Positions 22,962-32,867 of a stretch of DNA of 64,000 bases are shown here, in pieces (the first letter of the stretch is position 1; each line of letters begins with the position of its first letter). Source of the DNA: Ascaphus truei (taxonomy: Eukaryota; Chordata; Amphibia; Anura; Ascaphidae); the NCBI GenBank assembly GCA_036426205.1, contig CM071574.1:13409648-13473647 (forward strand). Reading direction: 5' to 3'. A program made the translations under genes and the position numbers. The notes beneath the pieces were generated by a model, which saw nothing but the letters and a program-made list of their open reading frames with translations, made no database searches and was not told where the DNA came from.

Positions 22962-23756
22962 ATTAGTTTCCAAAAATCTGACAATATTACAGTATATGTA
23001 GTGCTTACTAATCGTTTTGCACAAAAAAATACAACGTTAACAGAACTCCAAATGTACAAGTTTGCAGTATATAATGTGTTTGTAACCAGATATCTAGACA
23101 TATATTCTATTCTCTCATACATTTTGATTGTGGGCAATTTTACTAAGTGTGCTACTCATAATACACCTAATGGCCTTGAATGGGCTGTAAGGTGTCTTGC
23201 GATGCTGGAAGATGTCTTATGTATAGCACGCTTAGTCAATCTGGGCCTCTCTTGTGTGAGTTTTGATGATATTATTCACACTTGCTACTTAAGGTGCTAG
23301 AAAAGTTAATAATTTAATAATTTAAAAATTTAATAATTTAATTACTTTTCACCTAACAAATATGTATCATCGCTGTTTCCGTTTCTATCTGCATATTGTG
23401 AATGTATATCTGTGAGGGTTGTTTGTTGCTTTGAAAATTAGTCAAAATAATAAAAATGGATGAATAATTTGACATATTTTCCTTATTAAATGTACTTTGT
23501 TGATGTGTGATACTTTTCTTGACTGAAATGTGCACTGTATTTAATTGACATGCAGGTAAAGGAGTTATAGACAAAGCCTTCTCTGTATGGCAGTATCAAT
23601 TAAGCTCCTAGCATTCAGTATACAAACTTATCACACATTTGTGTTTGTGAATTGTAGTATGGTCTTGTTTAAATTGGATTAAATACCCAACATTGGACAG
23701 ACATACTTGATGAGAAGTAATGTAACAATTTAACAAGCAGAACAAACCCTTGTATT
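22962..23756. other. No gene recognised, AT-rich
   Basis: AT-rich with a short AATTTAATAATTT repeat near 23308-23342. Nothing else recognised. Confidence 0.4.
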
Positions 23757-23764
23757 ATGTAACC

Positions 23765-23893
23765 CAGGGAAGTTGCAGAGGCCTCACACGACCCCCTGGC
23801 ATTTAATTTAAATGCCCTGGGGAAGAGCGCGGGGCCTCTGAAACCGCCGCGCCCCCCTGGAAAATCTTGTGCCCCCCAGTTTGCGCACCCCTG
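23765..23893. mobile_element. hAT-like MITE, family B, internally deleted
   Basis: The right end GTTTGCGCACCCCTG matches family B. The left end starts CAGGGAAG inside the family's subterminal region. Flanks ATGTAACC (23757-23764) and ATATAACC (23894-23901) form an 8-bp duplication with one change. It includes the palindrome GGCATTTAATTTAAATGCC. Confidence 0.65.
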
Positions 23894-23901
23894 ATATAAC
23901 C

Positions 23902-24293
23902 AGAAGAACAAACAACTGTATCATATAATCAGTAGAACAAATACTTGAACTCAGGTCCGGCGCGTCGTAATTCAGCGCAGAGAGGCGCTGCCCCCAAGGT
24001 CGGAAAAAAGATGCAGTTCTCTAGACACGACCTCTGATTAACTCACAAGTCAGAGACGGATCGTGACCCCATGAGGACGCCAACTAAATCACTCCATACC
24101 AGTTACAGAGCCGGCTGGGATTTTCGTGGGGCTCGGTTCGGGGGGAGAGCGTGGAGCCTCTTATCTTATCCAACCGGCATCTCCTTCTGCTACGTGCCAT
24201 GCCATCGCAACCCCACGTCATGTCGCAGCATTATATTGCATCATGTTGCCATGTGATGGAAGGAGTAGATTCTGGGGTTTATAGAGGCACCAT
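23902..24293. other. GC-moderate repeat-like sequence, unassigned
   Basis: Some motifs (CACGTCATGTCGCAGCAT, CATGTTGCCATGTGATG) resemble the interior of family B at 19.87 kb, so this may be debris of a longer relative. No boundaries found. Confidence 0.3.
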
Positions 24294-24525
24294 CAAGCCG
24301 GTCCTAGTGCGGCATTTTCCTCCTAGGGCGGCATTTTCCTAGGGCGGCATTTTCCTAGGGCGGCATTTTCCTAATGCGGCATTTTCCTAGGGCGGCATTT
24401 TCCTAGGGCGGCATTTTCAGTGCCTCTTTTCGTTCCTGGTATAAAATGAGGCACAGAAAATGTTGCCTTGGGAAAATACCGCCCTAGGCTCATTTCCTCT
24501 TTTGCTCACCCCTAGCACCGGCCCT
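24294..24525. mobile_element. MITE-like element with 16-bp tandem array
   Basis: CCGGTCCTAGTG at the left is mirrored by CCTAGCACCGGCCCTG at the right. The interior has an array of a 16-bp unit and one inverted relative of it (AAAATACCGCCCTAGG near 24473). No 8-bp duplication was found. Confidence 0.5.
24303..24418. repeat. 16-bp tandem array, about 7 units
   Basis: The unit CCTAGGGCGGCATTTT is repeated about seven times with single-base variants such as CCTAATGCGGCATTTT. Confidence 0.92.
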
Positions 24526-25078
24526 GCTTGTAATCCACATCAGATTTTGCCAAATGATTGCCTTATTTCTGTGCAAAAGACAGGGTGGAAATATACCTTT
24601 GAAACAGTGTAACGTTTAGTTTATAACTGCAAAGAATACATTCCAGTGACTATTCCAGTTACAACAGCATATTCCATATATATAGATAATTATGTTTGGA
24701 ATGCCATGGCACATTCTCAGTGTCATATAACCACAAAATCAAACTAATACGGAGGACAGGAGAGCAACAAATAAAATGTAACACAATTCATGGCTGAAGT
24801 AAAACACCCTAAAGAACTTTGAACAGAAACCAACTTGTGCTATTTTTCAAATATCCATGAGTTGTTTGTTGTTGGGTTTTCTTTTGTCGACTGCCAAATT
24901 GATTTATCCTTGGCTGCTATAAACACATGTGCGGTCGTGGCAGCAGCAAAATTAAACCAGAAATTATTTGTAATGACGCTGCTTTGCCCATGTAAATAGT
25001 GTCCTTTCTGCTCATGCATTGTTCTAAAAGCAACACATGAGAAACATAAAACAGCTGAACAACATTTTCACACTAATA
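24526..25078. other. No gene recognised, AT-rich
   Basis: AT-rich apparently unique sequence. Confidence 0.4.
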
Positions 25079-25086
25079 GCATAGAA

Positions 25087-25364
25087 CAGGGGTGCGCAAA
25101 CTGGGGGGTGCGCCCCCCAGGGGTGGTGCAAGATGTTTCAGGCGGGGTGGGGCGGCAGTTGCATAGGCCCTGCACTCTCCCCCAAGGCATTTAAATTAAA
25201 TGCCAGAGGATCACGTGAGGCCCCTGCAACGTCCCTTACGTAATGATGCCGCAGGTCGCGTGACCTCACAGCGTCTGTTGACGCCGAAGACAAGGTAATT
25301 AGGGGAGCGCGAGCAGGGGGGAGAGCAGGCAGGGGGGCCAGCGGGGAAAGTTTGCTCTCCCCTG
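25087..25364. mobile_element. hAT-like MITE, family B, exact duplication
   Basis: Begins CAGGGGTGCGCAAACTGGGG and ends GTTTGCTCTCCCCTG. It is flanked by a perfect 8-bp duplication GCATAGAA (25079-25086 and 25365-25372). The interior is GC-rich, with the palindrome GGCATTTAAATTAAATGCC and CpG-rich GTCGCGTGACC. The perfect duplication suggests it is younger than its relatives in this window. Confidence 0.88.
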
Positions 25365-25372
25365 GCATAGAA

Positions 25373-26176
25373 AACATTTCTGACCTTTGACTTGTGTTTC
25401 TCTATTGCATATATCTTTGATGTACATTAAATATGTTGCTTACATTTTTGGGGCTCACTTTCAGAAGACTTTTTTTTAAAGTTCTGGTAGAAGTGGAAGT
25501 TAGATGCTTAGCACTTTCTACCCTTTCTCCTTCATAGGTGAATCTTTTGGCAAAGTATCGCACAACTCACAAAATCTTTAATAAAACAGCTGGTCACTAA
25601 GTAAGAAATGCACATGTTAATTGTAATACGAAAGTAATGAATATACCAAGCCAAAGTATTTGGCAGAGTTGTAACAATTATCACCTGATGAAGAAATGAA
25701 ACAAAAATACCCAAGATGCCCACTAAATGTATTTTTTCTCCATAACCTGCGGCGCTGTAAAGTGCATTAGATCTCATAATGATCTATGAAACCTGTGAAG
25801 CCCTCTATTTAGTGGTTGTGTGATTTCTGATTCTTTCCAAAAATGCAACAATTATGGTACAAACTTAGAGACAGTGAAAAAAAGAGAGAGACACCGGTGT
25901 AGGGTGTTCTAAGGAAGCAACCAAATGTCAAGTCCTAAAACAGAAGACAAAGCCAATAAAACACAAGTCTTAATCATCAGTACTGGATTCCGGGACTGTG
26001 ACTGTGATTGCTTGTGTGTCTTGATCTTGCAAACGGTGGACCTTTTCTACATCTCTGCTCCTTGAAACCAGAGAACACGATGTCCCTTAGAAAACAAGCT
26101 GAAGTGCCATGGTTTTCCCATGCCCATTGGTGTACCAGCCCCTGTGACAGTCAAAGAATGTAATAAGGGTACTGTA
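25373..26176. other. No gene recognised, AT-rich
   Basis: AT-rich apparently unique sequence. The frame at 25532-25777 on the minus strand is hydrophobic but resembles nothing known. Confidence 0.4.
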
Positions 26177-26353
26177 TTTATTTATTTATAAAATGTTTTA
26201 CCAGGAAGTAATACATTGAGAGTTACCTCTCGTTTTCCAGTATGTCCTGGGCACAGAGTTATGATGACAAATACATGGTTACAAATACATTGTTACATTA
26301 AGTGACCAGGGTTATACATTATATACAAGACATTGAATGCACTGTAAAAGATA

Positions 26354-27032
26354 CTATGGGGCCTATGCTATAAGCCTTCATTAAAAAAAAATCGCAGTTC
26401 CATTTACGCCGCCAGTTTTTTGAGCGTGCTATCACGGTATTCAGAAAGCCTCAATTACCTGTGATAGCAAAATTCCCAATCAGGCGAGTAGCCAGCGACG
26501 TGATGATCGTTTCTCTCAAAAGGGCTCACCCGGTGATTTATTTTAGCTGCAGAGAAAGCTACACAGAGAGAGCCGCCTCTCCCTGCGCATATCTCGCCAG
26601 CAATCAAAAGATTTTAATATAAATTTTAATACTAGTGTAGATGAGCAGTGGGTCTCCGGAGCAGAACCATGTTGATTTCAGGTCCGGGGACACCCTGCCT
26701 CCCGAGATACAGACCCTTTTATGGGGTGCCGGTATTGCCTATACATTTAAGTGTCTCGCATCACGTGACCATGGGAATAAAATGCATAGGAGATACCAGC
26801 ACCCCATAACGGGGCCTGTATCTCGGGAAGCAGGGGGTCCCCGGACCTCAAATCAACGTGGTTCTGCTCCTAATTCCCCCTGCTCATCTACACTAGTATT
26901 AACATTTATATTAATACAGCTTCATTACCTTAGCGGCCATCCCACTTATCGAGGCTTACTGAATAGCAGTAGGCATTTTGGCCGAAAAGGCCTCGATAAA
27001 TGGTTTATCAAGGCTTATAGAATAGGCACCTA
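26354..27032. mobile_element. Inverted-end element with inner palindrome
   Basis: The ends GGGGCCTATGCTATAAGCC and GGCTTATAGAATAGGCACC are inverted repeats. The element sits inside the repeat described above, so its limits are confirmed by the empty-site match to 14.8 kb. The target duplication is short, at most TA or 3 bp. A second fold-back lies inside, at 26617-26915. Confidence 0.65.
26617..26915. repeat. Inner fold-back, about 120-bp arms
   Basis: The left arm contains AATACTAGTGTAGATGAGCAG, GGAGCAGAACCA and CCCGAGATACAG. All are found inverted from 26915 back to about 26797 (CTGTATCTCGGG, TGGTTCTGCTCC, CTGCTCATCTACACTAGTATT). Related text (AGCTCTGGAG, ATTAACGTGG) occurs at 36.44-36.70 kb, so this is a separate family nested within the outer element. 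Confidence 0.75.
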
Positions 27033-27110
27033 TATGTTATAGGTGTATGTAATAATTACCGACCAGATAAAAATAAGAGGCAGCTTTAGTAACCTGTAAA
27101 GGTTAGTATA

Positions 27111-27911
27111 CATTAAAACATTTCTTCCTTTCTTCAGAGAGCATAACTGAGTGTAACTGCTGATTCTCTTTTATACTATCATAGTGGGGTGTCCAATCGA
27201 AACCATTATTTCATACTCAGTGAGCAATGTAGATATTAACATTGTGCTATCCTCCTTAACTGTCATTGTATAACCGTGATGTGGGTTGTCATTAGTTATG
27301 TACTGCATGGTTTTCATAACAGGCAGAGATTGTTTAATTTTATTTATTCGGAAGGTCACATGATCAATCTGCAGGTCACATTAGTCAATGTGAACAAATG
27401 TGTTGGAAATAGAAACATTTTTTGCCAAATTTAAAAAAAAAGAAATGTTATTAACAGTAATGACTACATTTTTAGCAAGAAAAACCACTAACATTTTTTA
27501 CGTAATATTAAACAAATTTGAGACCATACAATATTTATTGGTTTTCTACAAAGTTGTGTGTCATCAGTATTTCAGTAAATAAACTGGAATCTTTCTCTGA
27601 CTAAACAATTTTGAAAAGAGATGAGCAAACCCTTTGCACAAGTTCACGAATCCGGCAAAATTTGCATTTTTTCCCCTTAAATAAATTGTAAAAAAAACCT
27701 TTAAAGTTTACCCAAAAATGTTTGCAGGTTCATAAAACCAAAATGTGCATGTAACATTGGTCACGTGACCTTGTTTTGTTAATGAAATATGTTGATAAAT
27801 TTTGAAAACAAGGGCAATGATCTTTTCATCTACCGGCACCCTGAAAACTGCCAACTGAAAAACAAAGAGGTTACACATCTGTAATGGTGACTATACCCAT
27901 TCCCACTTTTC
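27111..27911. other. No gene recognised, AT-rich
   Basis: AT-rich apparently unique sequence. No supported feature. Confidence 0.4.
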
Positions 27912-27919
27912 ACTATACC

Positions 27920-29435
27920 AAAGTGGCCAACTCCAGTCTTCAAGGGCTACTAACAGTTCAGGTTTAAACTGCTTCAGCACAGATGGCTCAGTCAGTCAAT
28001 GACTGAGCCACTGATTGAGCCACCTGTGCTGAAGCAGGAATAACAACAAGGAGAAAAAGGACCCCTATAGTGAGAGCACTCTGCGGCTGGTGATACTGAT
28101 AGTTACTAGGAACCTAATGGAGACAATAGGTCAATGGTTGACATGTAATGTTGAATAAACTTAAAATCAATTTTCATTGGAGAAATCCTCAAATAAAATT
28201 AAAATAAATGGTCCTCAGTGTGAGGTAATCCTGAACAATTAGCGAAATTAAAATGGAGGTAAGGGGTAGGGATAATGAGTCCTATTGAAATAATAGGTGC
28301 TCTCTAAACAACTTCAACATCCAAGGTAAGTAAACAAATGTTCAATGATGGGATATGCTGGTGTTCCCAAGAGTATATGGGATGTAACGTATAGCATTAA
28401 CACATACAGCAACAGGAGGCTACTCTGAAATTAGACCGAGTGTCGAGATAATACATAATACACACATATTAGCTCATTGGTCTAAATGCTGAATAAATTC
28501 TCTATATCCAGAGCTGCGAGTCCGACAGATTGGCAGGTCGGTAGTGTCTGCCAAGGTGTGTTATGACAACGTCTTGTGCCCGGAGCCCTCTCTAGTGCTA
28601 ATGCAAGATCAGTGAGTCAAGTAAAATATACTCCTATTAAAGAATTATAAACCCGTATAATCACTGAACAATTGTGATGGTGAAGGTATAAACAGCAGAC
28701 AGCACATACACACTGCGTGGCTGGACAATGCAGCAGACTGGATTGTGTCTGCAACAATGTCTCCGACTGCCACGTCTAACACTGTGCTGTAACCCGATAC
28801 AATGTAGATCGATAGCCCTTGCGGCAAATATATAGCTACAGTCCCCCCTCCTAGAAGCACAGACCGTGGAAGTCTGTGTACCGGAAAGTCCAGAAAGTCC
28901 CTCCACGAAGGGAAGGAGTGATACAGTTTACAGCGGTATGCGGAAGTGACGAACCGAAGAGTCTCGGAAGTCGTCACCTATGACGTCATTACGTCTGTTG
29001 CCGACGTACGTTTCGCTGGTAACGACTTCCGAGACTCTCCGGTTCGTCACTTCCGCATACCGCTGTAAACTGTATCACTCCTTCCCTGCTGAACCCGTAT
29101 AATGTAGACGATAGCATTGCGGCAAATATAGCTACAGTCCCCCCTCCTAGAAGCACAGACCGTGGAAGTCTGTGTACCAGGTCCAGAAGTCCCTCCACCG
29201 AAGGGACCTAGTAACTATCAGTATCACCAGCCGCAGAGTGCTCTCACTATAGGTGTCCTTTTTCTCCTTGTTGTTGTTCAGTTATCTCCCCTGATTGTAG
29301 CACCTGTGTTTGTGGCAGTGGCGAGGGCTCCCTCTCCCCGTCCCCTTCCCCTCCCCCTTACCCTGGCTGAAGCAGGAATATCCTTAAAACCTGATCTGTT
29401 GGTAGCCCTTGAGGACTGAAATTGGTCACTCCTTC
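27920..29435. mobile_element. hAT-like MITE, family A, split in two
   Basis: The MITE halves are 27920-28042 and 29381-29435. Together they give the family A pattern (GGCCAACTCCAGTC..., GATTGAGCCACCTGTGCTG..., CCTTAAAACCTGATCTG, CTTGAGGACTG). Flanks ACTATACC (27912-27919) and ATTATACC (29436-29443) are the 8-bp hAT duplication with one change. The gap is a later insertion (28043-29365). Confidence 0.78.
28043..29365 (-). mobile_element. Fold-back insertion with 15-bp duplication and Penelope-like motif
   Basis: The MITE text GCTGAAGCAGGAATA is exactly duplicated at 28028-28042 and 29366-29380. Inside, about 68 bp at 28043-28112 is inverted at 29207-29276, followed by a pyrimidine-rich unpaired tail (29277-29365). 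Further structure is a direct repeat (28793-28912 and 29093-29206, with GCTACAGTCCCCCCTCCTAG) around an inner palindrome (28914-28975 and 29022-29085). On the minus strand GAAACGTACGTCGG (29015-29002) is half of a hammerhead core (GAAA, short stem III, UC). It is non-coding. The 15-bp duplication and the motif point to a Penelope-like mechanism. Confidence 0.72.
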
Positions 29436-29832
29436 ATTATACCAATTCACCCGCATATATACAGTACATAAAACTTTCAATATCTGCATATATATAATGA
29501 TTATATGATCCTGTTTTTGCCCCAGATGTGAATTAAGTAATAATCCCCGAAGAACAGGGCATTACTGGCCAATAATGCCCTGGCTGGAAGAGTTGAAGGC
29601 CTGAGGCGAAGCCGAGGTACATTAACCCAGCCAGGGCATTATTGGCCAGTAATGCCCTGTTCTGAAGGGATTATTACTATTATTGGCTAAATGTAGACTT
29701 TTTTCATAAATAATAGACACTTTTGTATAGTTATATAGATTTTTTTATTAAAATAAAATGGTAAATACAAGAATCCACCTCTATATACTCTTACACTGCA
29801 GCTATCTATATCCGCACACTGCCGCCCCCTCT

Positions 29833-29834
<2 letters not shown>

Positions 29835-29924
<90 letters not shown>
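29835..29924. repeat. (AC)n microsatellite, about 45 units
   Basis: Uninterrupted AC dinucleotides, followed by an imperfect CA-rich stretch to about 29995. Confidence 0.97.
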
Positions 29925-29925
<1 letters not shown>

Positions 29926-29995
29926 ACACACAACACACACACACACACACACACCACACACACAACACACAACCACCACACCACACAAAACAGCA

Positions 29996-30315
29996 CTCTA
30001 CACACAAACACACAAGCAGATCTATACACACACACAAAACGCAGTTCTAGACACCACTACACCACACACCACAGCAACCACAGCAGCTCTACACACACAC
30101 AAACACAGCAGCACACACACACACACACACCACAACCACACAGCTCTACACACACAACCACGCACAGCACACACCACAACACAACACAGTGCCTCCACAC
30201 TCACACAACACAGCACCTCTACACCACACAACACAGCAGATCTACACACACACAACACAGCAGCTCTATACACCCACACACACAACAAAAGCTCTAACAA
30301 AACAACACAGCATCC

Positions 30316-30347
<32 letters not shown>

Positions 30348-30545
30348 GCAGCTCTACACACACACACACACACACAGCAGCTCTACACACACATGCAACA
30401 CATAAACACTGCTGCTGAAACTGACACACACACAACACAGCCGCTATACACACACAACACACACACAAACTGCTGATACACATACAATGCGCACAACACA
30501 ACCAACACATGCTGCTGCTATACCCATAAACACTGCTACTGACAC
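29996..30545. repeat. Degenerate CAGCAGCTCTACACACACA minisatellite
   Basis: CAGCAGCTCTA or GCAGNTCTAYAC followed by 10-25 bases of CA-rich text recurs roughly 15 times (for example near 30080, 30235, 30260, 30345, 30380). Open frames through it are repeat artefacts. Confidence 0.85.
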
Positions 30546-30899
30546 ACCACAATCAAAAATGCAGCCATTTACTTCTTTGCAGACTCTCTTCCCCCCAATT
30601 CAACTTAAAATCTCTCAGAAATTTCAGTCAGCTAGGAGGGGGAGGAGTCAACCCGTGGGCTGATACTTCCTGACCAATCCTGCCCTGTCTCAGAGCGTTA
30701 CTTCATTCGACTAATCCCTGCCCTGTCTCAGCTGTTGTGAAAGCTGATTGGCTGGAAATAAACAGATTGAAAATTACACTTTGCAAGTTGCTAAAATTAG
30801 GGGCATTACTGAATGGATAATGCCAGGAATTTTAACCAATCAGAGAGCAGTGTTTTCAATAATGCCCTGAATTTTACTGCTTTAGCCTATAATAACATT

Positions 30900-32034
30900 T
30901 AAAACACAGAAAATCTAGTATTAATTGTGACGCAGAAATAGCTCTTTTTTCGGTTAAGACTTTTTCAGGGTACTCAGATATGAGATGGCAAATCAGGAAG
31001 ACTTACTCGTGTGACATAATCCCCCGGAATTACTCAATCTTGCTAAACCTTAAAGCACCTTCAAATGGCATGTACGGTGTTTAAGCCTTAGCACCACTTA
31101 CCAAATATGTCCCAAAGTGTATTCTGTGACAAACTGTGTCTGGTATGTAGTAAAAAGTACATAGTTTCTTCTTCAAGTTTGATCAATTTTAAATCATTTC
31201 AGACTTACTGGTATTGGAAAATGTACTATTCAAGGAGTTTTTCAGTACCTTGTTTAATATTTTGACCGTAATAAAGGCCACGATATTTACATTTGCTTTT
31301 ATGGCAGGTAAAGGGTAAATGGAATAGGTCCCTTTTTATTACGAGAAACTTAGTCTGTACAAAAATCACCTAACTCGGGGTAATGAGTCACCCCCAGGAA
31401 GACCAGTGGAAAATAAACTTGTGCAACTCTGAGCAGTATCACTGACTGGTGGAATTTTTAGAAAGGCAGCAGTTTGGGTTCATCACTGCGGTTCATGATT
31501 GCACACACCTGTTCATCTCACAGATTTTGCAACAAAGAAAAAAAGGGAAGCTATACATGTTTTCTTCTCCTGAGTTGTGCATAAAGCAAGAAACCACATC
31601 TCCTGTAACAGTTAACAGCTATCTATAACCTTTCCCTGTTACATAATTGAGTGTAACATTTTTGAAGTACGTGGGCAGATGTAACCTTCTGTCATTAAAA
31701 TGTAGGTAAGATAGAATTTACATACAGTGTACCGGCAAACTGTATGGCTGGTCATGAACTACATTTGTGCAATTAGTAATACGCTAAGCATTGCGTAAGA
31801 TAATTAGTCATTAGGAAGTCTGGCAGAGCACACCAGAGTAAAAATATATTTGTTTATAACTTACAAGGTCTGAAAAGAATAATTAAGCATTGTTTACATT
31901 ATTCTTTATACTTCATGTTAACTAGAAAACATATTGAGCTTGAATAATTTCTAGAATACAGTTATCATTAACACTAACAGTGTCTAAAGGTGCGCTGCAT
32001 ATTATTTAGTAGTACCAAAGAGGACTTTCTTATA
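30900..32034. other. No gene recognised, AT-rich
   Basis: AT-rich apparently unique sequence without supported features. Confidence 0.4.
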
Positions 32035-32038
32035 TTTG

Positions 32039-32863
32039 TGTAACGGGTGGACACCCTTGTCTGACCCCCCCCCCAATCTCACATTGGCCCGTGTGGTCTA
32101 ACTGGTCCCCATTACGTGATCGTGTATGGTGGTGCACCTGCAAGTAACAGGACTCCTGAGTCTCCCGCTTGATGGTATTAGGGGATGTCATCAGGACAGG
32201 TAGCTGATGGTAGTGGGTGCGAGTCCAACTTAATCATGTGTGCGCGCTCTCACCTCATCAGGATTATGCTTCCGCAGGGAGATGGTCCTGGTGAGGAACT
32301 CCTTCTCGGTGGTGAACTGCCAGTTGAGTAATCTCACACTCACTCAGTGGGGGTTCTTTGAACAGGGCATCTTATTTGCATGGTATGGGCAAGCTGCCCC
32401 TCACAGATACAGCTCAGCCACTCATCTCTGTGCAGACCTCCATTAGGAAGGTCCCTTCTCCCTAATAGATTGCTTTCCACCTCTACTCTCTTGAGCTGCT
32501 CTGTCTCCTCTTGCTGCTCTAACTTGCTCGCGTTGCTTACTGACTCACAGCTAGCAGGAGACACTGCAACACTGTTGCAAACCTTCACGTGCCTCCACTG
32601 AACAGAGGCAGCCCCAAAACAGGAAACTGACTTCTAACTTTAGCAGCAGTGCTGTGTCTTATATCACCCCCCAGAGAACAAACCTGCTCTGTACCACTAA
32701 GTGTGTGGCACAATGCATGTTGTCACTTCCTTTGGGACAGTAGACCCTCCCACAGGGTTTGAGGGCAAACCTCCATTGATTGTTGCTGGCAATCCTGCAT
32801 ACTTACCAGGTTTACTGCCAGCATGAGATAGAGATATGTACACCAATCTTACACATGGCTACA
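32039..32863. mobile_element. Solo LTR, 4-bp duplication
   Basis: Starts TGTAACGGGTGG and ends CATGGCTACA (TG...CA), flanked by TTTG at 32035-32038 and 32864-32867. It is 825 bp, GC-richer than its surroundings, with no coding. A C homopolymer is at about 32066-32075. The transcription sense is not certain: no clear polyadenylation signal was found. Gypsy-like integration is the simplest reading. Confidence 0.65.
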
Positions 32864-32867
32864 TTTG

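Larger units (their letters stand above)
26177..27110. repeat. TTTACCAGGAAGTAATAC repeat, split by a MITE
   Basis: 26177-26353 is nearly identical to 14647-14850. The homology breaks at 26354 and resumes at about 27033 with TATAGGTGTATGTAATAATTACCGACCAGAT, matching TATAGGCATATATAACAGTTAAAGACCAGAT of the other copy. The intervening DNA is therefore an insertion. Confidence 0.65.
29550..30890. mobile_element. Composite (CA)-rich element bounded by GGCATTACTG motifs
   Basis: The left edge has a perfect 37-bp inverted pair, 29557-29593 and 29628-29664, built on CAGGGCATTACTGGCC. The right edge (30795-30880) carries GGGGCATTACTGAATGG and CAATAATGCCCTG, related to it. Between lie a long (CA)n, a degenerate minisatellite and a moderate-complexity block (30560-30790). 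The similar edges suggest one mobile unit, but no flanking duplication was found. Confidence 0.45.

Noticed and set aside
24303..24418. CRISPR or protein-binding array
   Set aside because: The 16-bp units are directly adjacent with no spacers; better explained as tandem expansion within a MITE.
29687..30552. His/Thr-rich and Cys/Val-rich frames
   Set aside because: (CA)n microsatellite translations.
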